Assembly: GCA_947495055.1 (NCBI GenBank)
Contig: CANLXO010000008.1
Span: forward strand, 62,001 to 126,000
Origin: an uncultured Psychrobacter sp.
Lineage (GTDB): Bacteria > Pseudomonadota > Gammaproteobacteria > Pseudomonadales > Moraxellaceae
Direction: 5' to 3'
Length of the DNA stretch: 64,000 nt
Below, in pieces: positions 38,560 to 46,070 of this stretch (position 1 is its first letter; each line of letters starts with the position of its first letter). The notes beneath the pieces were generated by a model, which was not told the origin of the DNA, made no database searches, and was given only the letters and a program-made list of their open reading frames with translations. The position numbers were made by a program, and so were the translations under genes.

Positions 38560-39447
38560 ATGAAATGGCAAAATAGGCGTGGCAGCTCAAATGTTCGCAG
38601 TAGTCGCGGCGGCGGCAAGATGATAGGCGGCGGTATAGGAGGTATTATTATCGCTGGAATCTTGTGGCTAGTATTTGGGGTCAATCCTATGACCGCGCTA
38701 CAAACGGGGCAAGTAGTGACAGGTGGCGGTAATAGCACCTCTACTGAACCTGCGACAAGTACCGACCGAGATACTCAGTTTGTCAAAGTAGTATTAGCAG
38801 ATACAGAAGCCGTATGGCATCAGATATTTAACGAGGCGGGTAGTACCTACAAAGAGCCTTCGTTAACCTTGTTTGAAGGTCAAGTAAGCTCGGCTTGCGG
38901 TAGTGCCACCTCAGCCACAGGGCCCTTTTACTGTCCAGGGGATCAAACTATTTATCTAGATACCTCGTTTTTTGTAGAGATGCGTCGCAATTTAGGTATT
39001 AGTGGCGATCAGCAAGGTTCAGGGGATACTGATAACCAAGGTAAAGCGGGCGACTTTGCGCAAGCTTATGTCATCTCGCATGAGGTAGGTCACCATGTGC
39101 AGACGCTTTTGGGTATCTCGCAACAAGTCAATGAGGCTCGCCGTCAGGTCACGACAGCACAGGCCAATCAGTTATCTGTACTACAAGAGCTACAAGCCGA
39201 CTGCTTCGCTGGTGTTTGGGCCAATCGTAATCAGCAGCGCGTACAGTTTTTGGAGCCAGGGGACATTGACGAGGCTATGAATGCAGCCAGTCAAATCGGT
39301 GATGATCGCCTAGCACAAGCGAGTGGCGGGGCAGTAGTTCCTGACAACTTTACTCATGGCAGCAGTCAACAGCGGGTTAGCTGGTTTACTCGTGGTCTTG
39401 AATCAGGCAATATTCAATCTTGTGATACCTTTAGTGGTGGATTATAG
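38560..39447 (+). CDS. ypfJ: YpfJ-like neutral zinc metallopeptidase
   Basis: A 295-residue predicted membrane-anchored metalloprotease. One hydrophobic helix lies near residues 22-45 (IGGGIGGIIIAGILWLVFG) after a basic start MKWQNRRGSSNVRSSRGGG. The zinc site HEVGHHVQ is near residue 170, followed by ELQADCFAGVW, which supplies the third ligand region. AFYCPGDQTIYLDTSFF-type sequence precedes them. The family is typically about 290 residues and its substrate is unknown. AAGGACACA precedes the ATG. Confidence 0.88.
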   Translation: MKWQNRRGSSNVRSSRGGGKMIGGGIGGIIIAGILWLVFGVNPMTALQTGQVVTGGGNSTSTEPATSTDRDTQFVKVVLADTEAVWHQIFNEAGSTYKEPSLTLFEGQVSSACGSATSATGPFYCPGDQTIYLDTSFFVEMRRNLGISGDQQGSGDTDNQGKAGDFAQAYVISHEVGHHVQTLLGISQQVNEARRQVTTAQANQLSVLQELQADCFAGVWANRNQQRVQFLEPGDIDEAMNAASQIGDDRLAQASGGAVVPDNFTHGSSQQRVSWFTRGLESGNIQSCDTFSGGL

Positions 39448-39495
39448 CGCAATCATTGTTATCTCTATCATTGACCTCTCTATAGACGTTATCCA

Positions 39496-39527
39496 TAAAA
39501 AAGCCTGCAATATATTGCAGGCTTTTT
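39496..39527. terminator. bidirectional terminator after ypfJ
   Basis: A perfect 13-bp stem (AAAAAGCCTGCAA with TTGCAGGCTTTTT) around TATA. It lies between convergent genes. Confidence 0.92.
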
Positions 39528-39572
39528 ATAGTTATTTAAATACTAATCATTTAAACATCAAGTGTTTAAATC

Positions 39573-39806
39573 TTAGTTGTTATCAAGAATATAACCACCA
39601 GCACCGCCAATAGCTGCGCCAGCTAGTGCGCCGCGAGCGATATCTTTGCTATCGCCTTTGCTTCTGATAAGAGCACCAGCTGCCGCGCCAGCAGTCGCGC
39701 CTTTAGCGGTGTTGCTTGCATTACCAAAAGGACCTGAGTTACAGCCCGTCATGACGAGTGCTGAGCTGACCATTGCTGTCATTGCCATAGATTTAGCGAA
39801 TTTCAT
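39573..39806 (-). CDS. glycine-zipper lipoprotein
   Basis: A 77-residue lipoprotein. I chose the ATG at 39806 (MKFAKSMAMTAMVSSALVMTGC); an earlier in-frame ATG gives a non-signal N-terminus. The lipobox is VMTGC. The mature part has two glycine-zipper stretches (AKGATAGAAAGALI and ARGALAGAAIGGAGGYIL), the pattern of OsmB-like and other small outer-membrane lipoproteins. Function unknown. GAGAGGTAATATT precedes the ATG. Confidence 0.8.
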   Translation of the reverse strand: MKFAKSMAMTAMVSSALVMTGCNSGPFGNASNTAKGATAGAAAGALIRSKGDSKDIARGALAGAAIGGAGGYILDNN

Positions 39807-39986
39807 AATATTACCTCTCAAAGTATCAAAATTAAAGTACAAAGCTTATCATGATAATAAGCTTGTATTCACTATAGCCAATAGTAGCTGCTAACCTTCT
39901 CTTTAGTCGTAGTAAAAACGCTACTCTTTGCTAATAGGCTGTAAGTGTTGTTTCCAGTATGTGTCGCATGCAGGTAGCCTAAACTT

Positions 39987-40017
39987 AAAAAAAGGACTGC
40001 AGCAAGCAATCCTTTTT
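39987..40017 (-). terminator. terminator downstream of rho
   Basis: AAAAAGGACTGC pairs with GCAATCCTTTTT (one G-U) around a 5-base loop. On the minus strand it ends in a T run. Confidence 0.8.
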
Positions 40018-40047
40018 AGTTACGCTTTGATGCATAGACGTAGCCAC

Positions 40048-41316
40048 TTAGCTTTGTGGTTTACGCTTCATCTTGTCAAAGAACTCATCGTTGGTTTTGA
40101 CTTCTTTTAGGCGATCTAATAAGAACTCAGTCGCTTGCACGCCATCCATAGGTTGGAGTAGTTTGCGTAATATCCAAACCTTGCGCAGCATGTCCTCATC
40201 CATCAAGCGCTCTTCGCGGCGGGTGCCTGATTTTTTGATATTAATCGCTGGGAAGACACGTTTTTCAGCCAAATCACGCTCAAGGGTAATCTCTTGGTTA
40301 CCCGTACCCTTAAACTCCTCAAAGATAACACTGTCCATCTTGCTACCCGTATCGATAAGAGCAGTTGAGATGATAGTCAAGCTGCCGCCTTCTTCGATAT
40401 TTCGCGCTGCACCAAAAAAGCGTTTTGGGCGCTCAAGCGCATTGGCATCAAGACCACCAGTGAGCACTTTGCCTGATGACGGAATAACGGTGTTATAAGC
40501 GCGGGCCAGACGAGTAATCGAATCGAGCAAAATGACTACGTCTTGTTTGTGCTCAACCAAACGTTTGGCTTTTTCGATGACCATATCAGCGACTTGAACG
40601 TGGCGCTGTGGCGGCTCATCAAAGGTTGATGCCACAACTTCACCGCGTACTGTACGCTCCATCTCTGTCACTTCCTCCGGACGCTCATCGATTAAGAGTA
40701 CGATCAAATAGCATTCAGGATTGTTGCGTGTGATGGATTGGGCGATAGATTGTAACAGTACCGTTTTACCCGCTTTTGGTGGGGCGACGATAATAGAGCG
40801 CTGGCCTTTACCAATAGGGGCGATTAGATCAATCATACGACCGGTCAGATCTTCGGTAGTACCATTACCAAGCTCAAGCTTGAGCTGCTCGGTTGGAAAT
40901 AGTGGGGTTAAATTCTCAAAGATAAGCTTGTGACGTGAGCGATCTGGAGTATCAAAGTTGATTTCGCCGACTTTTAATAAGGCAAAATAACGCTCAGAAT
41001 CCTTTGGTGGACGAATAGTACCTGCGATACTATCACCAGTCTTTAGACTGAATCTGCGGATCTGGCTAGGGCTGACATAAATATCATCAGGTCCTGCCAA
41101 ATAAGAGCCCTCAGAGGAGCGCAAAAAGCCAAAACCGTCTGGAAGCACTTCTAAAACGCCATCACCATAAATGGCTTCGCCGTTTCTAGCATGAGTCTTT
41201 AAGATAGCAAAGATAATGTCTTGTTTGCGGCTACGCGCCATATTATCAAGACCCATCTCTTTGGCGATAGCCAACAGCTCGGCGATTGATTTTTTCTTTA
41301 ATTCAGTTAAATTCAT
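40048..41316 (-). CDS. rho: transcription termination factor Rho
   Basis: Hexameric RNA-dependent ATPase that ends transcription. The 422 residues start with the helical N-terminal domain ([40 protein letters not shown]) and continue with the RNA-binding CSD ([39 protein letters not shown]). Next come Walker A ([13 protein letters not shown]), Walker B ([15 protein letters not shown]), the Q-loop/R-loop region ([17 protein letters not shown]) and the arginine finger region. Near-identical to E. coli Rho, with no large insert. It has a long leader and a strong promoter. Confidence 0.98.
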   Translation of the reverse strand: MNLTELKKKSIAELLAIAKEMGLDNMARSRKQDIIFAILKTHARNGEAIYGDGVLEVLPDGFGFLRSSEGSYLAGPDDIYVSPSQIRRFSLKTGDSIAGTIRPPKDSERYFALLKVGEINFDTPDRSRHKLIFENLTPLFPTEQLKLELGNGTTEDLTGRMIDLIAPIGKGQRSIIVAPPKAGKTVLLQSIAQSITRNNPECYLIVLLIDERPEEVTEMERTVRGEVVASTFDEPPQRHVQVADMVIEKAKRLVEHKQDVVILLDSITRLARAYNTVIPSSGKVLTGGLDANALERPKRFFGAARNIEEGGSLTIISTALIDTGSKMDSVIFEEFKGTGNQEITLERDLAEKRVFPAINIKKSGTRREERLMDEDMLRKVWILRKLLQPMDGVQATEFLLDRLKEVKTNDEFFDKMKRKPQS

Positions 41317-41635
41317 AGAGAGGTCATTAGCAGTTTATCGAGCGGGAGGGCCAGATGTGGCGTAGTCCGCAAAGTTGATTAAAGCAAGAGTAGTATAGCG
41401 ATATCATGCACAAAATAAGCGTTTTGGGCTATAGCATATAAGAAGTATTAGAGTACAGCGTATAAAAGCTAGGCAATAGAAAATAGATGAGAGTCTATAG
41501 CAGAGCTCAATTGTCGTCGTAGGTATTATTTTGTATTGATTGCTGGTCATAAAGACAGCGGTGTTTTGTGGTAACAACACGAAGAGAATAACGATAAGGA
41601 ACCTAGAAAAACGGCTGCGTTTCTCTTGTCAGCAG

Positions 41636-41665
41636 ACTATACGGTTAATGGCAGGGTATTGTCAA
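41636..41665 (-). promoter_or_regulatory. sigma70 promoter of rho
   Basis: On the minus strand TTGACA (41660-41665), an 18-base spacer, then TATAGT (41636-41641). Confidence 0.7.
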
Positions 41666-41715
41666 TTATTTTTGCTAAAAAAGTCTTATAATCCATTTTT
41701 TTGTATAAAAGACAA

Positions 41716-41753
41716 CCAAAAAGCCATTATCTATGACAGATAATGGCTTTTTT
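41716..41753 (-). terminator. terminator downstream of trxA
   Basis: A perfect 15-bp stem (AAAAAGCCATTATCT with AGATAATGGCTTTTT) around ATGAC, with T residues on both strands. Confidence 0.92.
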
Positions 41754-41782
41754 ATAAATTAACGATGCAGCTAATAATAAGA

Positions 41783-42109
41783 TTATAGATGCTTGTCTAA
41801 TACTTTGGCCAGCTCGCCTTTAGGCTGCAGACCCATCACTGAGTCTACTTTTTCGCCATCTTTAAAGACAAATAGCGTTGGAATGTTGCGAATACCAAAA
41901 CGGCTCGCCGCTTGTGGGTTATTATCAACATCCACCTTAACGATTTTGACTTTGCCTTCGTATTCGCTTGCTAAGTCTTCTAAGATAGGGGCGATCGCTT
42001 TACAAGGACCGCACCAAGTGGCCCAAAAATCAACAAGTACAGGGACGTCGGCTTGCAATACATCTTGGTCAAAATTGGCATCGGTAGTGTTTACGATTAG
42101 GTCTGACAT
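41783..42109 (-). CDS. trxA: thioredoxin
   Basis: Small disulfide reductase, 108 residues. The active site WCGPCK lies in [24 protein letters not shown], and the cis-Pro loop is [12 protein letters not shown]. The ATG at 42109 ([19 protein letters not shown]) with GAGAGAATATT upstream is the family start. An in-frame ATG 150 bases upstream would give a long non-homologous extension and was rejected. It is upstream of rho, the order seen in E. coli, but with a terminator in between. Confidence 0.97.
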   Translation of the reverse strand: MSDLIVNTTDANFDQDVLQADVPVLVDFWATWCGPCKAIAPILEDLASEYEGKVKIVKVDVDNNPQAASRFGIRNIPTLFVFKDGEKVDSVMGLQPKGELAKVLDKHL

Positions 42110-42400
42110 AATATTCTCTCTTATTTTATTATCGGTAAAATCATCTAAGATGGTGATTAAGTAATCAGTAGAGTGATGACTTATAATATGTAATAGGCTA
42201 GTTATATTAGCATGTTTGCACATTCTTGACAGACACAAGTAGGTTGAATTGGCTAACAATTACTATTGATACAATAAATCGAAACACAAAAGTACAGGTT
42301 GTATGCTGTCTGTCACGCATTGCCTTATCTTTTATATTAATTCTCAAATATCATGTACTTTATATTATCTTTAATCTCTCAATACAAGTAACTGACCTTT

Positions 42401-43114
42401 ATGTTTTTCTCTGATGCTAGTATCGCTGCGCTTAATGCGCAAGAAATCGCTTATCCGCCTGAATTTTTTCAACAATTTGCCAAGGACGTTACTGTCTACG
42501 AGGACGAGGATATTTGGGTAGTGGACAAGCCCGCTGGACTATTGAGTGTCGATGGTAAGACATTAAAGGTGAGTTTGCTTGCCAGACTTGAGCGCGCCAA
42601 TCCTGCGGTAAAGCTCATTCATAGACTAGATATGGATACCTCAGGTCTACTGATATTTGCCAAAAACGCGGCTGCGCAGACGCATATTAGTAAGCAGTTT
42701 ATTGAGCGCTTACCGCAAAAAAAGTATCAAGCTAGGGTGTTTGGTAAGTGGCAAGAGGTCGGTGCAAAAGGCGAGATATCGGCGCCTGTTCGCTATGAGC
42801 CAACGCTCAAGCCGCGCCACATCATCGATTATGACTGGCCAAAACATGCGCTGACCCTATATGAGGTGTTGGCTTTTGAGGTATGTCAGGGGCAGACAGT
42901 CACTCGAGTCGCACTCAAACCCGTGACAGGTCGCAGTCATCAGTTGCGCGTGCATATGGTGCATGTCGGTCACGTCATTATCGGTGATCCTATCTATGCC
43001 GAAGGCTCAGCACTAACTGTTGTGCCAAGGCTCAATCTTCATGCCGAACAGCTGCGCCTAAAGCATCCTGTACTAGGCGCTTGGATGGATTGGGAGAGTC
43101 CAAGTCCTTTTTAA
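42401..43114 (+). CDS. RluA-family pseudouridine synthase
   Basis: Isomerises uridine to pseudouridine in rRNA and/or tRNA. The 237-residue protein has motif I VVDKPAGLLSVDGKTL, motif II LIHRLDMDTSGLLIFAKN with the catalytic Asp, LKPVTGRSHQLRVHM and IIGDPIYAEG. There is no S4 domain. Closest in layout to RluA (dual 23S U746 / tRNA U32), but the exact target cannot be read from sequence. It is divergent from trxA with its own promoter region. Confidence 0.88.
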   Translation: MFFSDASIAALNAQEIAYPPEFFQQFAKDVTVYEDEDIWVVDKPAGLLSVDGKTLKVSLLARLERANPAVKLIHRLDMDTSGLLIFAKNAAAQTHISKQFIERLPQKKYQARVFGKWQEVGAKGEISAPVRYEPTLKPRHIIDYDWPKHALTLYEVLAFEVCQGQTVTRVALKPVTGRSHQLRVHMVHVGHVIIGDPIYAEGSALTVVPRLNLHAEQLRLKHPVLGAWMDWESPSPF

Positions 43115-43153
43115 AGTGTTGCATGCAGATACTCTTTATCTGTAATTACAAAG

Positions 43154-43201
43154 ACTATGCCAAAACAGAACTATGCCAAAACAGAACTACGCCAAAAACA
43201 A
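43154..43201 (+). repeat. three 16-bp tandem repeats before the monooxygenase gene
   Basis: Copies of ACTATGCCAAAACAGA start at 43154 and 43170 (identical). A third at 43186 has two changes (ACTACG and an extra A). The array ends 13 bases before the start codon at 43215. Confidence 0.8.
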
Positions 43202-43214
43202 CAATAAGGTTTAA

Positions 43215-44795
43215 ATGATGACAGCAATACTTAAAAGAATTAAAAATCAAAAGAAGACACCGCTAGCAGCAGATTATAATGTACTTATCATTGGCGCTGG
43301 CATCGCAGGTATCGATATGGCTTGCCGCTTACAGCAAGCAAAAAATAAACCTCTGTTTCGCCCAAAGTCTACAAAAAAGAGCAAGCAGCAAGCAAAGGTA
43401 ACACAGCGCTTTATAGTGTTAGAAAAGCGCGCTGATCTAGGCGGGACGTGGGATTTATTTACTTACCCAGGTATCCGCTCCGACTCTGATGCGCTAACCT
43501 TTGGCTATAGTTTTCGGCCTTGGCTGGATCATAGAGTACTGGCTAAGGGCCGTGATATTAAAGCGTATCTAGCCAGAACGGCACGCGAGTTCAATGTCAC
43601 CGAGCACATCCGCTATCAACATGAGGTCAGACAATTATCTTGGTCAAGTGATGATCAACTGTGGTCTGTCGTCATTAAGAACCATGTGGACGGTAACGTA
43701 TTTACCTTGAGCGCAAAGTTCGTTGTCGGCGCCACAGGCTACTATGATTATGAGCAGGGATATCGACCACACTTCAAAAACGAAGAAGACTTCAAAGGTC
43801 AAATCGTACATCCGCAGCACTGGCAAGATACTGATTATGACGATAAGAAAATCGTTATCATCGGTAGCGGGGCGACGGCGATGACGTTGCTACCTGCGCT
43901 AGTCAATGAAAATAGTGAGCAAAGCGCGCGTCATGTCACTATGCTGCAGCGCTCGCCAACTTATGTGGCAAGTGTACCAGGGGATGATCATGGTATTGAT
44001 TGGCTATCTGGTAGATTCTCACCGCTCTCAAAGGAGCAGGCTTATAAAGTACTGCGTACGCGTAATATCGTCAGGCAGCGCAGCCTATATGAGCTGGCTA
44101 TTCGCGCGCCTGAATTTATGAAATCACTGCTAAAAAAGGGCGCGCAAAAAGAGCTAGAAGGTAGCGTTGTCGATATTGCGCATTTTATGCCCAAATATAA
44201 TCCGTGGGATGAGCGCCTATGTGCGGTGCCAGACGGTGATTTGTTTCAAGCACTGCGCCGTGATAGCGCCACTATCGTCACCGACCAAATTAGCCACTTT
44301 ACCCAGACAGGTATTTCACTGCTATCAGGTGAGCACTTAGATGCTGATATTATCATTACAGCAACAGGACTAAATCTACAAGTATTGGGCGGGGCGGCGC
44401 TATATATCGATGGGCAAGTGGTCGATGTCGGCTCGCGCATGACGTACAAAGCGGTGATGTTAGAGGGGATACCCAATATGGCAGTGATGTTCGGCTATAC
44501 CAATGCGTCGTGGACGCTTAAGATAGATTTGGCCTGCCAGTATGTTATTAGGCTGCTCAGTTATATGAGTCGTCATCGCTATCAAGTCGTCTGTGCTCAG
44601 GCAGATAGCAAAGTAAAAATACAGCCTGATACCGTACTTGGCTCTCTCTTAGCAGGCTACGTCAAGCGCGCCAAAGATAAGCTACCCAAACAAGGGAATC
44701 GTTATCCTTGGCGCGTGACTAATAATTATGTAACCGATCGGGTGATGCTAAAATATCGTCGTATCAAGGATGACTGGTTGCACTTTAATCGCTAA
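43215..44795 (+). CDS. flavin-containing monooxygenase (FMO/Baeyer-Villiger type)
   Basis: A 526-residue class B flavoprotein monooxygenase. FAD-binding Rossmann motif GAGIAGIDMACRLQ is near residue 30. The family fingerprint appears as FKGQIVHPQHWQ (F-x-G-x-x-x-H-x-x-x-W), and the NADPH Rossmann motif as IIGSGATAMTLLPAL. The last fingerprint residue, usually Pro or Asp, is Gln here. A conserved ATGLNLQVLGG segment follows. The substrate is unknown: possibly a ketone, aldehyde or long-chain compound. Its stop overlaps the convergent dehydrogenase gene by four bases. Confidence 0.87.
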   Translation: MMTAILKRIKNQKKTPLAADYNVLIIGAGIAGIDMACRLQQAKNKPLFRPKSTKKSKQQAKVTQRFIVLEKRADLGGTWDLFTYPGIRSDSDALTFGYSFRPWLDHRVLAKGRDIKAYLARTAREFNVTEHIRYQHEVRQLSWSSDDQLWSVVIKNHVDGNVFTLSAKFVVGATGYYDYEQGYRPHFKNEEDFKGQIVHPQHWQDTDYDDKKIVIIGSGATAMTLLPALVNENSEQSARHVTMLQRSPTYVASVPGDDHGIDWLSGRFSPLSKEQAYKVLRTRNIVRQRSLYELAIRAPEFMKSLLKKGAQKELEGSVVDIAHFMPKYNPWDERLCAVPDGDLFQALRRDSATIVTDQISHFTQTGISLLSGEHLDADIIITATGLNLQVLGGAALYIDGQVVDVGSRMTYKAVMLEGIPNMAVMFGYTNASWTLKIDLACQYVIRLLSYMSRHRYQVVCAQADSKVKIQPDTVLGSLLAGYVKRAKDKLPKQGNRYPWRVTNNYVTDRVMLKYRRIKDDWLHFNR

Positions 44796-45733
44796 TATTC
44801 TTCGATAAAATCAGCGACTTGTTTACTCAAAATTTGCCACAGCATCTTTTGTGCGCTCTCGCTGCCCCAAGCGTTATGCGGGCTAAAGATCACGCGTGGG
44901 TGCTCGCTTAGACCTAGTAGCGGATCATTATCGGCGATAGGCTCCTCTTCGAACACATCGCTTGCATAACCGATAATTTGCTCATTATTAATGGCAGTAG
45001 CGAGGGCCTGACTGTCGACAATACCGCCGCGCGCTACATTAACGAGTAGGGGCTTGCGGGTCATTTTTGTGAGTGTATCTGCATTGATCAAATGCTGGGT
45101 ATCTTCGTTTAATGGACAATGCAAACTAATTACATCAGCTCTAGCTAAAACGTCATCAAAAGCCGTATATTCCTGACTTCGAGGCGTGCGCCCTTGATGC
45201 TCAGCCCACAGCACGGTCATCCCAAAGGCGCGAGCAATCTCACTCACGCGTTTGCCAATAGTACCAACGCCAATGATACCTAGTGTTTTATCTTCTAAAT
45301 CGATAAGCGGTATATCGAGCAGACAAAAATTACCGTCATCACGCCATGTGCCATCAGCGACTTTTTGATGATAATGAAGACTTGCACGCATAGCGTTTAG
45401 CATCAGCATAAAGGTGTGTTCAGGCACGCTTTTGACTGCGTAACCGGCGACATTATAAAGCGTCACGTTATGGGTATCACAAGCGTCTTGATCGACGTTA
45501 TTCATACCCGTAGCCGTTAGTTGAATGAGCTTTAGGTGAGATAAATGGCTAATCACCTCAGCATTGATTTGCACCTTGTTGGTTAAGATAATGTCCGCAT
45601 CTTGGCAGCGCTCAATGATGATAGAGGCGTCCGCTGGCGTATCGTCATAAGTAATATAGTCGCTGACGCCTGTCGGTGCGGGCAAGTCGATACCTTCAGA
45701 GAAGGTACCTTTGTCTAAAAAAACAGCTTTCAT
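44792..45733 (-). CDS. D-2-hydroxyacid dehydrogenase
   Basis: A 313-residue NAD-dependent dehydrogenase of the D-isomer 2-hydroxyacid family. It shows GIIGVGTIGKRVSEIARAFGM (NAD binding), NVARGGIVDSQAL with the catalytic Arg, EEEP with the catalytic Glu, and FSPHNAWGS with the catalytic His. The N-terminal catalytic domain contains NKVQINAEVISHL. It resembles glycerate dehydrogenase (HprA-like) proteins, but the substrate cannot be fixed. AGGAACC precedes the ATG. Confidence 0.88.
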   Translation of the reverse strand: MKAVFLDKGTFSEGIDLPAPTGVSDYITYDDTPADASIIIERCQDADIILTNKVQINAEVISHLSHLKLIQLTATGMNNVDQDACDTHNVTLYNVAGYAVKSVPEHTFMLMLNAMRASLHYHQKVADGTWRDDGNFCLLDIPLIDLEDKTLGIIGVGTIGKRVSEIARAFGMTVLWAEHQGRTPRSQEYTAFDDVLARADVISLHCPLNEDTQHLINADTLTKMTRKPLLVNVARGGIVDSQALATAINNEQIIGYASDVFEEEPIADNDPLLGLSEHPRVIFSPHNAWGSESAQKMLWQILSKQVADFIEEY

Positions 45734-46070
45734 ACAGGTTCCTTATTTATTATTAATTTATCGTTATTAAGCTTGGTTTAGTAGGTCTTAATGTAGCATG
45801 GCTGACATAAAACGAAAAATTCAAAATCGTATAGCTATAGAGATTTTATAGTAGTAGATTGTCTAAAAAGCTATTTAACCGACCAGTAATACTCCTTATA
45901 GATATGCTCTTGAAAACGCAATACTGCGCACTCATCTAGCCGCTAACGCTATATAATGATGAGCCATTTTGACACAAGCAAATATGTCATTTTTTACCTT
46001 ATAAGTCTTGTTCGCAAAAATAGCCGCCATCATCTACTATTTATTACTCAAGTACAAAAGATACCGCCTT
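45734..46070. other. divergent intergenic region before rapA
   Basis: About 340 bases without a supported gene. A perfect TATAAT at 45952-45957 on the plus strand is a candidate -10 for rapA, but no convincing -35 precedes it. Confidence 0.4.

Larger units (their letters stand above)
41317..41782. other. rho leader and trxA-rho intergenic region
   Basis: The trxA terminator is at 41716-41753 and the rho promoter at 41636-41665. That leaves a leader of about 310 bases before rho. A 48-codon open frame in this leader (minus strand, from about 41555) has no ribosome binding site and is not annotated. In E. coli the rho leader is a target of Rho autoregulation; the same could hold here. Confidence 0.55.

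Noticed and set aside
41410..41556. 48-codon minus-strand frame in the rho leader as a rhoL-like leader peptide
   Set aside because: No ribosome binding site and no resemblance to the E. coli rho leader peptide; kept only as a comment.
41540..41743. 67-residue plus-strand frame between rho and trxA
   Set aside because: It overlaps the rho promoter and the trxA terminator and has no ribosome binding site or recognisable family.
42110..42259. N-terminal extension of thioredoxin
   Set aside because: The extra 50 residues are not a signal peptide and are unlike the family; the ATG at 42109 has a better ribosome binding site.
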